From DASUPK01 sp035265665 (lineage in GTDB: Bacteria > Actinomycetota > Thermoleophilia > Solirubrobacterales > 70-9), in contig DATFOK010000083.1 in the NCBI GenBank assembly GCA_035265665.1, positions 1 through 36,120 of the forward strand: a DNA stretch of 36,120 bases, written 5' to 3'. The stretch's first letter is position 1; each line of letters begins with the position of its first letter. The translations under genes and the position numbers were made by a program. Below the pieces are notes generated by a model. That model was not told where the DNA came from and searched no databases. It saw nothing but the letters and a program-made list of their open reading frames with translations. This document shows positions 22,823 through 32,854 of this stretch, one piece after another.

Positions 22823-23716
22823 GTGAGCGAGAACGGCTCCATCGACCCCGCAACTTCGATGGGCACCGTCCGCCTGACGGTTGCCGACCTCGACCGCGTC
22901 CGCGACTTCTACCGGGATGCGATCGGGCTCAAGGTCGAGACCGGATCCGATGGAACAGTTCGCCTTGGCACCGTCGACGAGCACGCCCCGCATCTAGTCG
23001 ACGATGTGCTGATCGAGCTCGTCGGCGACCCCGTCGCCCCTTCTCGCCCGCGGGGGACCAGCGGACTGTTCCACCTCGCCATTCTGGTCCCGAGCCGCGC
23101 CGACCTTGCCCGGGCCCTGCAGCGCGTCGCCGAGGCCGGCTGGCGACTGAGCGGCGCCTCCGATCATCTGGTCAGCGAGGCCCTCTACCTGAGCGATCCG
23201 GAGGGCAACGGCATCGAGCTCTACCGCGACCGCCCGCGGGATCAGTGGCCCGTGCGCGACGGGGTCCTCCAGATGGACACGCTCCCGCTCGACCTCGACG
23301 GCGTGCTCAGTGAGCTCCGCCGCGAGGACGCGAACGCGGGAATGCCGCCCGGCACGCGAATCGGCCACGTCCACCTCAACGTGGGGGACCTGACTGCCGT
23401 CGAGGCCTTCTACTCCGGCGCCCTCGGCTTCGACGTCACCGTGCGCGGCTATCCGGGCGCCCTCTTCGTCTCGGCGGGCGGCTACCACCACCACCTCGGC
23501 CTCAACACGTGGGCCGGCGAGAGCGCTCCTCCGCCGCCGCCCGGCAGCCGCGGCCTGCGCGAGTTCGAGATCCTGCTGCCGAGCGAATTGGCTCTCGGGG
23601 AACTGGAACAGCGGATCTCGGAAAAGGGACTCGAATACGAGCGGGGCGTCAAGGGCGACGAGGACGTGCTCCATCTGACGGACCCGTCAGGGAACCGGGT
23701 GGCGCTACGGAGCTAG
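22823..23716 (+). CDS. Two-domain VOC family dioxygenase-like protein (CatE-like)
   Basis: 297 aa from GTG 22823, two tandem vicinal-oxygen-chelate modules. Module 1 (about 12-135): TVRLTVADLDRVRDFYRDA, LFHLAILVPSRADLARAL, EALYLSDPEGNGIELYRDR. Module 2 (about 170-297): IGHVHLNVGDLTAVEAFYSG, GGYHHHLGLNTW. Likely metal ligands are His in LFH, Glu in GIELY, His in GHVH and His in YHHH, as in CatE-type catechol-2,3-dioxygenase relatives of Bacillus. True ring-cleavage activity is not proven for most members. Its stop TAG shares CTAG (23713-23716) with the stop of the convergent VOC gene. Confidence 0.85.
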   Translation: MSENGSIDPATSMGTVRLTVADLDRVRDFYRDAIGLKVETGSDGTVRLGTVDEHAPHLVDDVLIELVGDPVAPSRPRGTSGLFHLAILVPSRADLARALQRVAEAGWRLSGASDHLVSEALYLSDPEGNGIELYRDRPRDQWPVRDGVLQMDTLPLDLDGVLSELRREDANAGMPPGTRIGHVHLNVGDLTAVEAFYSGALGFDVTVRGYPGALFVSAGGYHHHLGLNTWAGESAPPPPPGSRGLREFEILLPSELALGELEQRISEKGLEYERGVKGDEDVLHLTDPSGNRVALRS

Positions 23717-24132
23717 TTGCCGCTCGCGGCGGGGGTAGTCTGGCCGACCTCGATCAGGTGGCCGTCCGGATCGCGCATGTAGCAGCGGATCTCGGTCTCG
23801 TGCTGCTTCGGCTCGGTCAGGAACTCGGCACCCTTCGAGCTCCACTCCTCGTAGCAACTCTGGATGTCGGCCACCCGGACGTTGAGGAAGGCGCTCACTC
23901 GGTTGAGGTCGGTCGGCGTCTCCAGCACGACTTCGGGCTTGTCGTCGGTGGGGCCGCCACCGACGTTGATGATCACCCAGCTGTTGGCGAGCTGGACGAT
24001 GGTGGGTTCACCCTCCAGCACCACCTCGCCGCCGAGCACGTCCGAATAGAACGCCGCGGACCGCGGCACGTCGTCGCTGATGACGAAGTGCGTGAGGACG
24101 AAGCCTTCGCTCGGCACGGGCGGATTGGCCAT
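23713..24132 (-). CDS. Single-domain VOC family protein (glyoxalase/bleomycin resistance fold)
   Basis: 139 aa from ATG 24132; a TTG two codons earlier is also in frame. VOC repeats: VLTHFVISDDVPRSAAFYSD and VSAFLNVRVADIQSCYEEW, ending in YMRDPDGHLIEVGQ with the usual C-terminal metal Glu and His in THFVISDD. Function could be a lyase, isomerase or binding protein; no substrate can be assigned. A small membrane-protein ORF ends 9 nt upstream on the same strand, and no clear ribosome-binding site precedes this ATG, so translation may be coupled. Stops overlap with the facing VOC gene as CTAG. Confidence 0.84.
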   Translation of the reverse strand: MANPPVPSEGFVLTHFVISDDVPRSAAFYSDVLGGEVVLEGEPTIVQLANSWVIINVGGGPTDDKPEVVLETPTDLNRVSAFLNVRVADIQSCYEEWSSKGAEFLTEPKQHETEIRCYMRDPDGHLIEVGQTTPAASGN

Positions 24133-24141
24133 TGACAAAGC

Positions 24142-24354
24142 CTACGGCTCGCGCCGCTGGCTGAGCATCAGCGCCGCCGAGGCCCCCAACAGGATCACCG
24201 CCGCGAGCGGCCAGCCGGGCGAGGTATCGCCGCTGAAGAGCAGGACGAGGTTGATGACGATCGCGATTCCCAGCAACCAGATCGCGAATTCACGCGCGTG
24301 CGCTGGGTCATGCCGGGCCTCCCGTCGAGAACTCGCGTGCCAGCCTATCGCCAC
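24142..24354 (-). CDS. Small two-helix membrane protein, start uncertain
   Basis: The C-terminal 50 residues are convincing: two helices (FAIWLLGIAIVINLVLLF and GWPLAAVILLGASAALML) joined by SGDTSP and ending SQRREP. The start is not. In frame, GTG 24354 gives 70 aa; a longer reading to an ATG at 24435 adds residues that look non-coding. An attractive ATG with GGGAGG six bases upstream sits at 24311 but in another frame, hinting at a frameshift. It precedes the VOC gene by 9 nt on the same strand. No family recognised. Confidence 0.5.
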   Translation of the reverse strand: MAIGWHASSRREARHDPAHAREFAIWLLGIAIVINLVLLFSGDTSPGWPLAAVILLGASAALMLSQRREP

Positions 24355-24476
24355 CCTCGACGCACGGTCGAACCCCCCACCCGACCGCGTGTCGAAACGA
24401 GTTTGCGGATTTTTGTACCCCCGGACAATGCCCACCCCGGGCGTGGCGGTCTAATCTGCGCCGTCGTGTGATCAAC

Positions 24477-24516
24477 CTCGGCGCGCAGTGGGCGCGCTGA
24501 GCCTGCTTAGGAGGCT
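24477..24516 (+). promoter_or_regulatory. Two overlapping hairpins covering the glutamine synthetase ribosome-binding site
   Basis: Stem 1: CTCGGCGCGC (24477-24486) pairs with GCGCGCTGAG (24492-24501) around a 5-nt loop, ten pairs with one G-U. Stem 2: AGCCT (24500-24504) pairs with AGGCT (24512-24516), whose AGG is part of the AGGAGG Shine-Dalgarno (24509-24514). The stems share bases 24500-24501, so they compete at that edge: with stem 1 complete, stem 2 is shortened. This is 10 nt before the ATG. Structure is read by eye; a regulatory role is inference. Confidence 0.4.
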
Positions 24517-24525
24517 GCCCCGACG

Positions 24526-26667
<2,142 letters not shown>

Positions 26668-26682
26668 CCTCCAGCGTTCGCT

Positions 26683-28047
26683 TCAGGTCGTGACCTGTTC
26701 GAGCAGCTCGTCGATCGAGGCGTCCATCGCCTCTGCCAACGAGTCCGAGTCGGGCAGCATCTCGCTGGCCGCGTAGAGGCCGAAGCAGGCCTCGTCCCGG
26801 ATCGTCGTCATCCCGATCGAAACGGCGTGCTTGTCCGCGATCGGCACCACCGGATAGGCCGCCTCGAGCTCGCAGCCCAGCATGTACATCGGCTGACGCG
26901 GCCCGGGGATGTTGGAGACCGTGAGGTTGAAGGTCTTCGGACTGGCGATCCTGCGGGTGATCACGTGCTGCGCCGGACGCGGCAGGTACTTCACCGCGGC
27001 CATCACCTCGTCGCCGCCCTTCGGGATTCCTGCCTCCTTGCGCTCGGCCATCTCGAGGCGGACGTTCTGCAGTCGGCGGATCGGGTCGGGCTCGTCACAC
27101 GGGAGGTCGACAAAAACGAACGAGATCCGGTTGCCGAGCTCGGCCGTTTCGCCCTCCCGCACGTTGACGGGGACCATCGTCTTTAGCGGCACTGGATCGC
27201 GGTCGTGGCTGCGCATGAAGCTGCGCATCCCGCCGGCAGACGTGGCGAGCAGAACGTCATTCACCGACGCTCCGAGCGGGCGGCCGATCCGCTTCAGATC
27301 ATCGAGCGGGCGACTGAACCAGGCCAGATGGCGGGCGCCGGTGATCGGCTGGTTGACGGGCTCGCGCGGCTCGGCGGGCCGCAACGACTCGCCGAGCGCA
27401 TCCCGCGCCCGCCGCAAGGGGTCCACCAGCTCCCCGATCCGGCCGGGCGAGCGTACGACGCGCGCCGGGAGCTTCGCCAGCGAGGCCTCCTCCCTGACCA
27501 GGTCGATGAGGCCACCGATCAGCCGCCGGGCCGCGCCCGGCACCCTCCGCGGCAGCCATTGATCGGCCTTCGCAGGCGGGGGATCTGGGGTCGGATCGAG
27601 CAGCAGCGAGCTCAGCTCTACGGCCGCGATGCCGTCGACCATGCAGTGATGCGCCTTGCCGACGACGCCGATCCGGCCGTCCTCGAGCCGATCGGCGATG
27701 CAGACCTGCCATAGAGGACGGTCGCGGCGCAGCTGTGTCGACATGCATGCGTCGGCCACCTCACGGAGATGCGTCGCGTTCGAGGGGAGCACGTGCCGGT
27801 CGACGTCGAAGCGCTGGTCATCGACCCAGATCGGCGCGTTCAGGCCAAACGGCACTGAGGCGATCCGCTGTCTGTACCGAGGGGCTCGGCAGAGCCTGGT
27901 TGCTATGTGATCCCGCAGCTCGTTGAATCGAGGTGCATGGCGTCCCTCCGGCCGCCTGAACGTCGCTGCCCACCCGACGTGCATATGGGCACTGGCGTTC
28001 TCGACTGCCAGGAAGGAATCATCGAGCGCGGAAAGCCGTCCATTCAT
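26683..28047 (-). CDS. Wax ester synthase/diacylglycerol acyltransferase (WS/DGAT)
   Basis: 454 aa. ATG 28047 is chosen over upstream in-frame starts because GGAGG lies 7 nt before it and the family N-terminus (LSALDDSFLAVENASAHMHV) follows at once. The active-site motif HHxxxDG is at residues 133-139 (AHHCMVDGIAA). Other WS/DGAT marks are PLWQVCIADRL, ASVNDVLLATSAGGMRSF, VPVNVRE, and the C-terminal NLTVSNIPGPRQPMYMLG. The enzyme acylates diacylglycerol or long-chain alcohols with acyl-CoA, building triacylglycerol or wax esters at the membrane/lipid-body surface, a common actinobacterial storage route. A SigB-like promoter lies at 28088-28114. Confidence 0.92.
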   Translation of the reverse strand: MNGRLSALDDSFLAVENASAHMHVGWAATFRRPEGRHAPRFNELRDHIATRLCRAPRYRQRIASVPFGLNAPIWVDDQRFDVDRHVLPSNATHLREVADACMSTQLRRDRPLWQVCIADRLEDGRIGVVGKAHHCMVDGIAAVELSSLLLDPTPDPPPAKADQWLPRRVPGAARRLIGGLIDLVREEASLAKLPARVVRSPGRIGELVDPLRRARDALGESLRPAEPREPVNQPITGARHLAWFSRPLDDLKRIGRPLGASVNDVLLATSAGGMRSFMRSHDRDPVPLKTMVPVNVREGETAELGNRISFVFVDLPCDEPDPIRRLQNVRLEMAERKEAGIPKGGDEVMAAVKYLPRPAQHVITRRIASPKTFNLTVSNIPGPRQPMYMLGCELEAAYPVVPIADKHAVSIGMTTIRDEACFGLYAASEMLPDSDSLAEAMDASIDELLEQVTT

Positions 28048-28054
28048 CGTCCAG

Positions 28055-28059
28055 CCTCC
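28055..28059 (-). promoter_or_regulatory. Ribosome-binding site deciding the WS/DGAT start
   Basis: GGAGG on the minus strand, 7 nt before ATG 28047. It favours this start over in-frame codons up to 28140, whose added residues are not family-like. Confidence 0.75.
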
Positions 28060-28087
28060 AACCTCTTGTTTTCCCGAAGAAGTTCGT

Positions 28088-28114
28088 GTACCCCGAGCCA
28101 ACAAATCGGGAACC
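28088..28114 (-). promoter_or_regulatory. Candidate SigB/SigF-type promoter of the WS/DGAT gene
   Basis: On the minus strand: GGTTC (28114-28110), 16 nt, GGGTAC (28093-28088). This fits the SigF form GGTTT-N15-17-GGGTAY with one mismatch. The predicted start would leave a leader of about 33 nt containing the GGAGG. The rest of the 220-nt gap to the divergent cyclase gene is relatively AT-rich, with no other clear signal. Confidence 0.45.
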
Positions 28115-28267
28115 AACCGCCGCCATAACAACGACAGCAAAATGCGCTCTTAGCGCGGATCTGCGGCGGTTCTACCCAGTTTTCACAACAGACTTCCGTC
28201 CAAAGGGCGTCCAACTGTGTCCACGGGGCTAATAGTCAGTACCCCGGTCTCCCGATAACTGAGGTGC

Positions 28268-29233
28268 ATGGAGGCAAGCCGCAATCGCCTCATGGCGATC
28301 ATCAAGACTCAGAGCGAGATCGCCGCCGCGGATCTCGACACCAACCAGGTGATGCACCTGGTGGCGAAGCGGGCGCAGGAGATCACCGGCGCGACCTCCG
28401 CCGTGATCGAGCTGCCCGAGGGTGACGAGATGGTCTACGCGGTGACCTCCGGGGAGGCCACCCCCTACCTCGGCATCCGCATGGACCGGCGCAGCACCCT
28501 CTCCGGGCTCGCTCTGGACCGAGATCAGGTCCTCTACTGCGAGGACACCGAGATCGACCCGCGCGTCGATCGCCGGGCCTCGAGGAGGGTCAACCTGCGC
28601 TCGATGATCTGCGTCCCACTCAAGCACCAGGGCAGGGCGGTCGGCGTGCTCAAGGTCTACTCGCCCAAGCCCCGCCACTTCGGTCCCGCCGACGTCGAGA
28701 CGCTAAACCTGCTGAGCGACGCGATCTCGGCCCACCTGGCCCATGCCTCCCTGTTCGAGCTCGCGGCCAAGGAGGGCAGGACCGACGCCCTCACCGGCCT
28801 GTTCAACCGCCGGGCTTACGAGGAGCGGCAGGTGGTGGAGGCAGCGCGCAGCGCCCGATACGGCCATCCGCTCGCGCTCTGCATCTTCGATCTGGACGGC
28901 TTCAAGGCCGTCAACGACCGGTACGGGCATCCGGCCGGCGACGAGGTGCTCCAGGGTGTGGCGAGGGTGATCGACTCCTCGCGGCTCACGGACGACTCCT
29001 TCCGGATCGGCGGCGACGAGTTCGCGGTGCTGATGCCCGAGACGACGCTCGACGGCGCCAAGATCGCCGCCAAGCGGCTCGCCTCCGCGATCGCCGACGC
29101 ACAGCTCGGAGACGGAACGGTTACCGCCTCCTACGGCGTCGCCTCGACGGTCGGTGACGCGCTCAGCCTCCACGACGCGGCCGACCGGGCGCTGCTGGCG
29201 GCGAAGCGGAAGCTGAGAGCACCCGCGGCGTAG
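28268..29233 (+). CDS. Cytosolic GAF-GGDEF diguanylate cyclase
   Basis: 321 aa with no membrane segment. An N-terminal helix leads into a GAF domain (about 20-160; IELPEGDEMVYAVTSGEA, MICVPLKHQGRAVGVLKVYS) and a GGDEF domain (about 170-318). TDALTGLFNRRAYEERQVVE and DLDGFKAVNDRYGHPAGDEV are typical; the active site is GGDEF at 248-252 with an I-site RLTD at 239-242. Expected role: c-di-GMP synthesis controlled by a ligand or redox signal at GAF, with product feedback. The ATG at 28268 follows TGAGGTGC. Its stop is followed after 19 nt by the DUF2855 gene. Confidence 0.9.
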   Translation: MEASRNRLMAIIKTQSEIAAADLDTNQVMHLVAKRAQEITGATSAVIELPEGDEMVYAVTSGEATPYLGIRMDRRSTLSGLALDRDQVLYCEDTEIDPRVDRRASRRVNLRSMICVPLKHQGRAVGVLKVYSPKPRHFGPADVETLNLLSDAISAHLAHASLFELAAKEGRTDALTGLFNRRAYEERQVVEAARSARYGHPLALCIFDLDGFKAVNDRYGHPAGDEVLQGVARVIDSSRLTDDSFRIGGDEFAVLMPETTLDGAKIAAKRLASAIADAQLGDGTVTASYGVASTVGDALSLHDAADRALLAAKRKLRAPAA

Positions 29234-29252
29234 TCCCGCATAAGCTGCACGC

Positions 29253-30323
29253 ATCGACTTCCAGGTCCGCAAAGACGACCTGCACGAGACCCGCTTCGTC
29301 GACGACGAGGCGCCGGAGCTCGAGCCCGGCCAGGCCCTGCTCGGCGTCGACCTCTTCGGCCTGACCACGAACAACATCACCTACCTCGTCATGGGCGAGG
29401 CGATGAACTACTGGAAGTTCTTCCCGGCCGAGGAGGAGCCCTGGGGCCGGATGCCCGTCTGGGGCTATGCGGACGTGGTCGCGAGCGAGGCCGATGGCGT
29501 CCCGGAGGGGACGCGCGTCTACGGCTACTTCCCGTGCGCCAGCCACCTCGTCGTCCGGCCCGACCGCGCCAGCGAGACCGACTTCGTCGATGCCACCCCG
29601 CACCGCCAGGAGCTCCCGGCCGCCTACAACCGCTATCTCCGCACCGACGGCAACGAGCTCTACGAGGAGGAGAACGAGGACTACGAGATCCTGCTCTGGC
29701 CCCTCTACTTCACCTCGTTCCTGATCGACGACTTCCTCGACGAGGAGGGGATGTTCGGCGCCGGGAAGGCGATCCTGTCGAGCGCCTCGAGCCGCACGTC
29801 CTCGGCGCTCGCCCACCTGCTCCACCGGCGCGAGGGGATCGACGTGATCGGGCTCACCTCGCGGCGGAACGTCGAGTTCACCGAGTCGCTAGGCGTCTAC
29901 GACAGGGTCGTGCCCTATGAGGAGCTCGACTCGCTCGAGCGCGAACCGTCCGTCTACGTCGACATGTCGGGCGACGCCAAGGTCCGGAGCGCGGTCCACG
30001 GTCACCTCGGTGATGTGCTCAAGCACGACGCGATGGTCGGCATCACCCACCACGAGGAACTCGGGGGCGGCTCCGACCTCGCCGGACCCGAACCCGTCTT
30101 CTTCTTCGCGCCGACCCGGCTGCAGAAGCGAAACGAGGACTGGGGCGCGGAGGGACTCAACCGGCGGCTCGCGGACTCCTGGCGCTCCTACGTCGACTGG
30201 GCCCGCGGCTGGCTGCGGGTCGAGCACGGTTCGGGCCCCGATGACATCGAGCGCGTCTACCGCGAGGTGCTGGACGGCAAGTCCGATCCGGCGGTCGGGC
30301 ACGTCCTCTCGCCGCGCGCCTAG
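29253..30323 (+). CDS. DUF2855 family protein with no canonical start codon
   Basis: Coding similarity to DUF2855 (alcohol-dehydrogenase-like, MDR-related, function unknown) begins upstream of the first ATG in frame (29391). The residues DFQVRKDDLHETRFVDDE and LTTNNITYLVMGEAMNYW are the family N-terminus, where members usually start near M-D-F. Here the codon in that place is ATC (29253-29255); a TAA closes the frame at 29241 and only GCT, GCA and CGC lie between. So the true start is ATC, or the gene is damaged or mis-sequenced. From 29253 the product is 356 aa, the usual family length. Later parts are intact: FGAGKAILSSASSRTS (nucleotide-binding-like) and VFFFAPTRLQKR. It follows the cyclase gene by 19 nt. 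Confidence 0.75.
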   Translation: MDFQVRKDDLHETRFVDDEAPELEPGQALLGVDLFGLTTNNITYLVMGEAMNYWKFFPAEEEPWGRMPVWGYADVVASEADGVPEGTRVYGYFPCASHLVVRPDRASETDFVDATPHRQELPAAYNRYLRTDGNELYEEENEDYEILLWPLYFTSFLIDDFLDEEGMFGAGKAILSSASSRTSSALAHLLHRREGIDVIGLTSRRNVEFTESLGVYDRVVPYEELDSLEREPSVYVDMSGDAKVRSAVHGHLGDVLKHDAMVGITHHEELGGGSDLAGPEPVFFFAPTRLQKRNEDWGAEGLNRRLADSWRSYVDWARGWLRVEHGSGPDDIERVYREVLDGKSDPAVGHVLSPRA

Positions 30324-30332
30324 GGCGCCTGC

Positions 30333-31919
30333 TCAGACCTCTAGCCGAGACTCCTCGAGATCGATCTCGCGCTCGACGCGCCGCATCACCTCGGCGCTGA
30401 TCTCGCGGGTGTTCCGGAGCCGCACCAGTTCACGCCGCTGGGCGGCGAAGATCTCGTGCATCATCCGCTGGTACGCGAGCGAGCCCTCCTCGAGCCCGTC
30501 CTCATCCTCGATCTTGCCGGCGCGGATCTTGAAGCGACGCCGCCGGAACTCGTAGAGCCGGCGCACCCGGTCGACTGTCCCGTCGCGGGTCCAGTCCTCC
30601 TCGGCCAGCTGATCCACCCGGTCGAGTGCGGCGCGGGCGATCACCAAGCGGGCCTTGATCTCCTCGTTCTCCTCCTCGCTGCCGTCTTCGACCACCCCGA
30701 GCCTGCGGATCAGCCAGGGCAGGGTCAGCCCCTGGCCCACCACCGTCACCACGATCAGCGAGAAGGCGATGAACTGGATCAGGTCGCGGCCGGGGAGCGG
30801 ATCCCCCGCGTTCGTCTGCAGCGGCAGGGCAAGGGCCGCGGCCAGCGTGACCGCCCCCCTCATGCCGGCCCAGTTGCCGATGACCCTCTGCCGCCAGGAT
30901 GCCCGGCGGGCCTGTTGCGATGGCCGCCGATCCAGCGTGCGGATGACAACGGTCATGACGTTGCTCCAGATGAAGCGCATCGCGATGACGGCGGCGCAGA
31001 CCGCGGCCGCATAGCCGATCACCTCGCCGGCCGGCACGCCGCTGAGCCCGTCGACGATCGTCGGCAGCTGCAGGCCGATCAGGATGAAGAGGGCTGCGTT
31101 GAGCAGGAAGGTGAGGATCGACCACATCGCGTAGCCCTGCAGCCGGCTCTCGAGCGAGGCGATCTCCGGGGCCCGGTACCCGAGCACCAATCCGCAGGTG
31201 ACAGCTGCGAGGACTCCCGAAACCCCAAGCTGATCGGCCGGGATGAATGCCCCATAGGCGCTGAACAGCGAGATCGTCAGCTCGGTGTTGACGTCCGTGA
31301 CCCGCTTGCGGACCTCGGCGATCACCCAGCCGATCGTGAAGCCGATCGCGATGCCGGCCGCGGCGTCCCAGAAGAAGGTGAGCACGGTCTCGCTCGCCGA
31401 GACGCTCTCGCCGACCGCGACAGCGACAGCGACCTTGAACGCGACCAGTGCGGTGGCGTCGTTGACCAGGCTCTCGCCCTCGATGACGTTGACCATCCGC
31501 CGAGGCGCTCCGACACGCCGCATGATGGATGTGGCCGCCACCGGGTCCGTCGGCGAGACGATCGCGCCGAGCGCGAACGACATCCCCCACGGCAGGCCGA
31601 TCAGCTCGTGCCCGATCACGGCGACGGCTGCCGCCGTGGCGATCACCAGCCCGACCGCATTCAGCGTGATGACCCGCGCATCCGCCCGCAGGCTGCGCAG
31701 ATCGGCGAAGAACGCCGCCGAGTAGAGCAGCGGGGGCAGGAATACGAGCAGGATCAGATCCGGCTCGAGATGGAAATCCGGCATTCCCGGGATCAGCCCC
31801 AGCGCGATCCCGCCGATGACGAGCGGGATCGGGTACGGCACCTTGAGCCAATTGGCGACCGCATTCAGTCCGGCCGCCGACACGAAGAGCGCCGCCAGGA
31901 AGATCTGCAGCTCGTTCAC
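30333..31919 (-). CDS. CPA1 family Na+(K+)/H+ antiporter
   Basis: 528 aa from GTG 31919. About 12 N-terminal helices (1-400) with the CPA1 marks GAIVSPTDPVAATS (Asp125) and EGESLVNDATALVAFK (Asn153-Asp154, the ND ion-binding pair), as well as WAGMRGAVTLAAALALP. A charged helical C-terminal domain (about 420-528) ends in RRVEREIDLEESRLEV. It exchanges cytoplasmic Na+ or K+ for external H+. GTG is the only start close to the first helix. The divergent SDR gene lies 68 nt away across a region with a perfect 10-bp palindrome. It converges on DUF2855 with 9 nt between stops. Confidence 0.93.
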   Translation of the reverse strand: MNELQIFLAALFVSAAGLNAVANWLKVPYPIPLVIGGIALGLIPGMPDFHLEPDLILLVFLPPLLYSAAFFADLRSLRADARVITLNAVGLVIATAAAVAVIGHELIGLPWGMSFALGAIVSPTDPVAATSIMRRVGAPRRMVNVIEGESLVNDATALVAFKVAVAVAVGESVSASETVLTFFWDAAAGIAIGFTIGWVIAEVRKRVTDVNTELTISLFSAYGAFIPADQLGVSGVLAAVTCGLVLGYRAPEIASLESRLQGYAMWSILTFLLNAALFILIGLQLPTIVDGLSGVPAGEVIGYAAAVCAAVIAMRFIWSNVMTVVIRTLDRRPSQQARRASWRQRVIGNWAGMRGAVTLAAALALPLQTNAGDPLPGRDLIQFIAFSLIVVTVVGQGLTLPWLIRRLGVVEDGSEEENEEIKARLVIARAALDRVDQLAEEDWTRDGTVDRVRRLYEFRRRRFKIRAGKIEDEDGLEEGSLAYQRMMHEIFAAQRRELVRLRNTREISAEVMRRVEREIDLEESRLEV

Positions 31920-31957
31920 GTCTCAAATTGTGGCGTCGTGGTAAGCACAAAGAGACA

Positions 31958-31967
31958 CTTGCGCAAG
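31958..31967. promoter_or_regulatory. Palindrome CTTGCGCAAG between divergent genes, possible operator
   Basis: A perfect 10-bp dyad in the 68-nt AT-richer gap between the CPA1 antiporter (minus, start 31919) and the SDR gene (plus, start 31988). Placed where one regulator could control both. No regulator gene is adjacent, so the function is a guess. Confidence 0.3.
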
Positions 31968-31987
31968 CAACGAAAGGAGAGCCACGG

Positions 31988-32833
31988 ATGAACGCCTCGG
32001 AGACTGGAAGGGTCTGGTTCATCACGGGCGCCTCCTCGGGACTCGGCCGGGAGCTCGCCATCGCCGCGCTGGAACGAGGCGACCGCGTGGTCGCGACTGC
32101 CCGCGAACTCGATGCGCTGCGCGAGGTCGCACGCCGCAGCCCCGAGCGCGTCGTGGCCACGGAGCTCGACGTCACAAACCCACGGCAGGCGCACGAAGCG
32201 GCAAAGGCAGCGATGGAGGAGTTCGGCAGCATCGACGTGCTGGTGAACAACGCCGGGTTCGGGCTCTTCGGCCCGCTGGAGGAGATCGGCGATCAGGACC
32301 TGCGGCGCGAGTTCGACACGAACGTCTTCGGCGCCGTGAACGTGATTCGCGCGGTGCTGCCCTTCATGCGCGCCCAGCGCTCGGGCCGGATCGTGCAGAT
32401 CTCGTCGCTCGAGGGAGTGGCGCCCGCGGTCGCCGGCGAGACCGCCTATTCGGGGACGAAGTTCGCCGCGGAGGGCATCCACGAGGCGCTCGCCAAGGAC
32501 GTCGAGCACCTCGGGATCGGGGTCACGATTGTCGAGCCCGGCCCGATCCGTACGGATTTCGCGAGCGGCGCCACGGTTGCCGAACCCCAGGATCCGGACT
32601 ACCAGGAGAGCGTCGGCGCAGCGCTCGAGTGGTTCGCGGACCTCGCCGGGAACCAGCCGAACGATCCCGCCCGGGTGGCCGCTGCCATCATCGACGCGCT
32701 CGACGCGGACGAGCCTCCGCTCCGCCTCGCCCTCGGCGAGGAGGCGGTCGAGGCGATTCGCGAGAAGCTCGAGGCCCAGCTCGCCGATCTCGAGGCCTGG
32801 GAAGGGCTTGCGGCCTCAACGGCGGTTGCCTGA
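31988..32833 (+). CDS. SDR family oxidoreductase
   Basis: 281 aa from ATG 31988, preceded by AAGGAGA; the frame is open for 60 nt more without SDR residues. TGASSGLG (13-20) binds NAD(P), NNAGFGLFGP is the conserved NNAG, ISSLEG holds the catalytic Ser, and Tyr154-x3-Lys158 lies in AYSGTKFAAEG, followed by VEPGPIRTDF. This is the classical SDR type often annotated 'oxidoreductase'; substrate unknown. It is unlike the SDR at 9899 in its C-terminus, with no hydrophobic tail. It converges on the acyl-CoA ligase gene with 21 nt between stops. Confidence 0.9.
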   Translation: MNASETGRVWFITGASSGLGRELAIAALERGDRVVATARELDALREVARRSPERVVATELDVTNPRQAHEAAKAAMEEFGSIDVLVNNAGFGLFGPLEEIGDQDLRREFDTNVFGAVNVIRAVLPFMRAQRSGRIVQISSLEGVAPAVAGETAYSGTKFAAEGIHEALAKDVEHLGIGVTIVEPGPIRTDFASGATVAEPQDPDYQESVGAALEWFADLAGNQPNDPARVAAAIIDALDADEPPLRLALGEEAVEAIREKLEAQLADLEAWEGLAASTAVA

Positions 32834-32854
32834 GCGGTCCTCCGTGGCGGGGTT

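Noticed and set aside
30456..31991. 511-codon frame antisense to the CPA1 antiporter
   Set aside because: Asp/Arg/Gln-rich mirror of membrane helices; no independent support.
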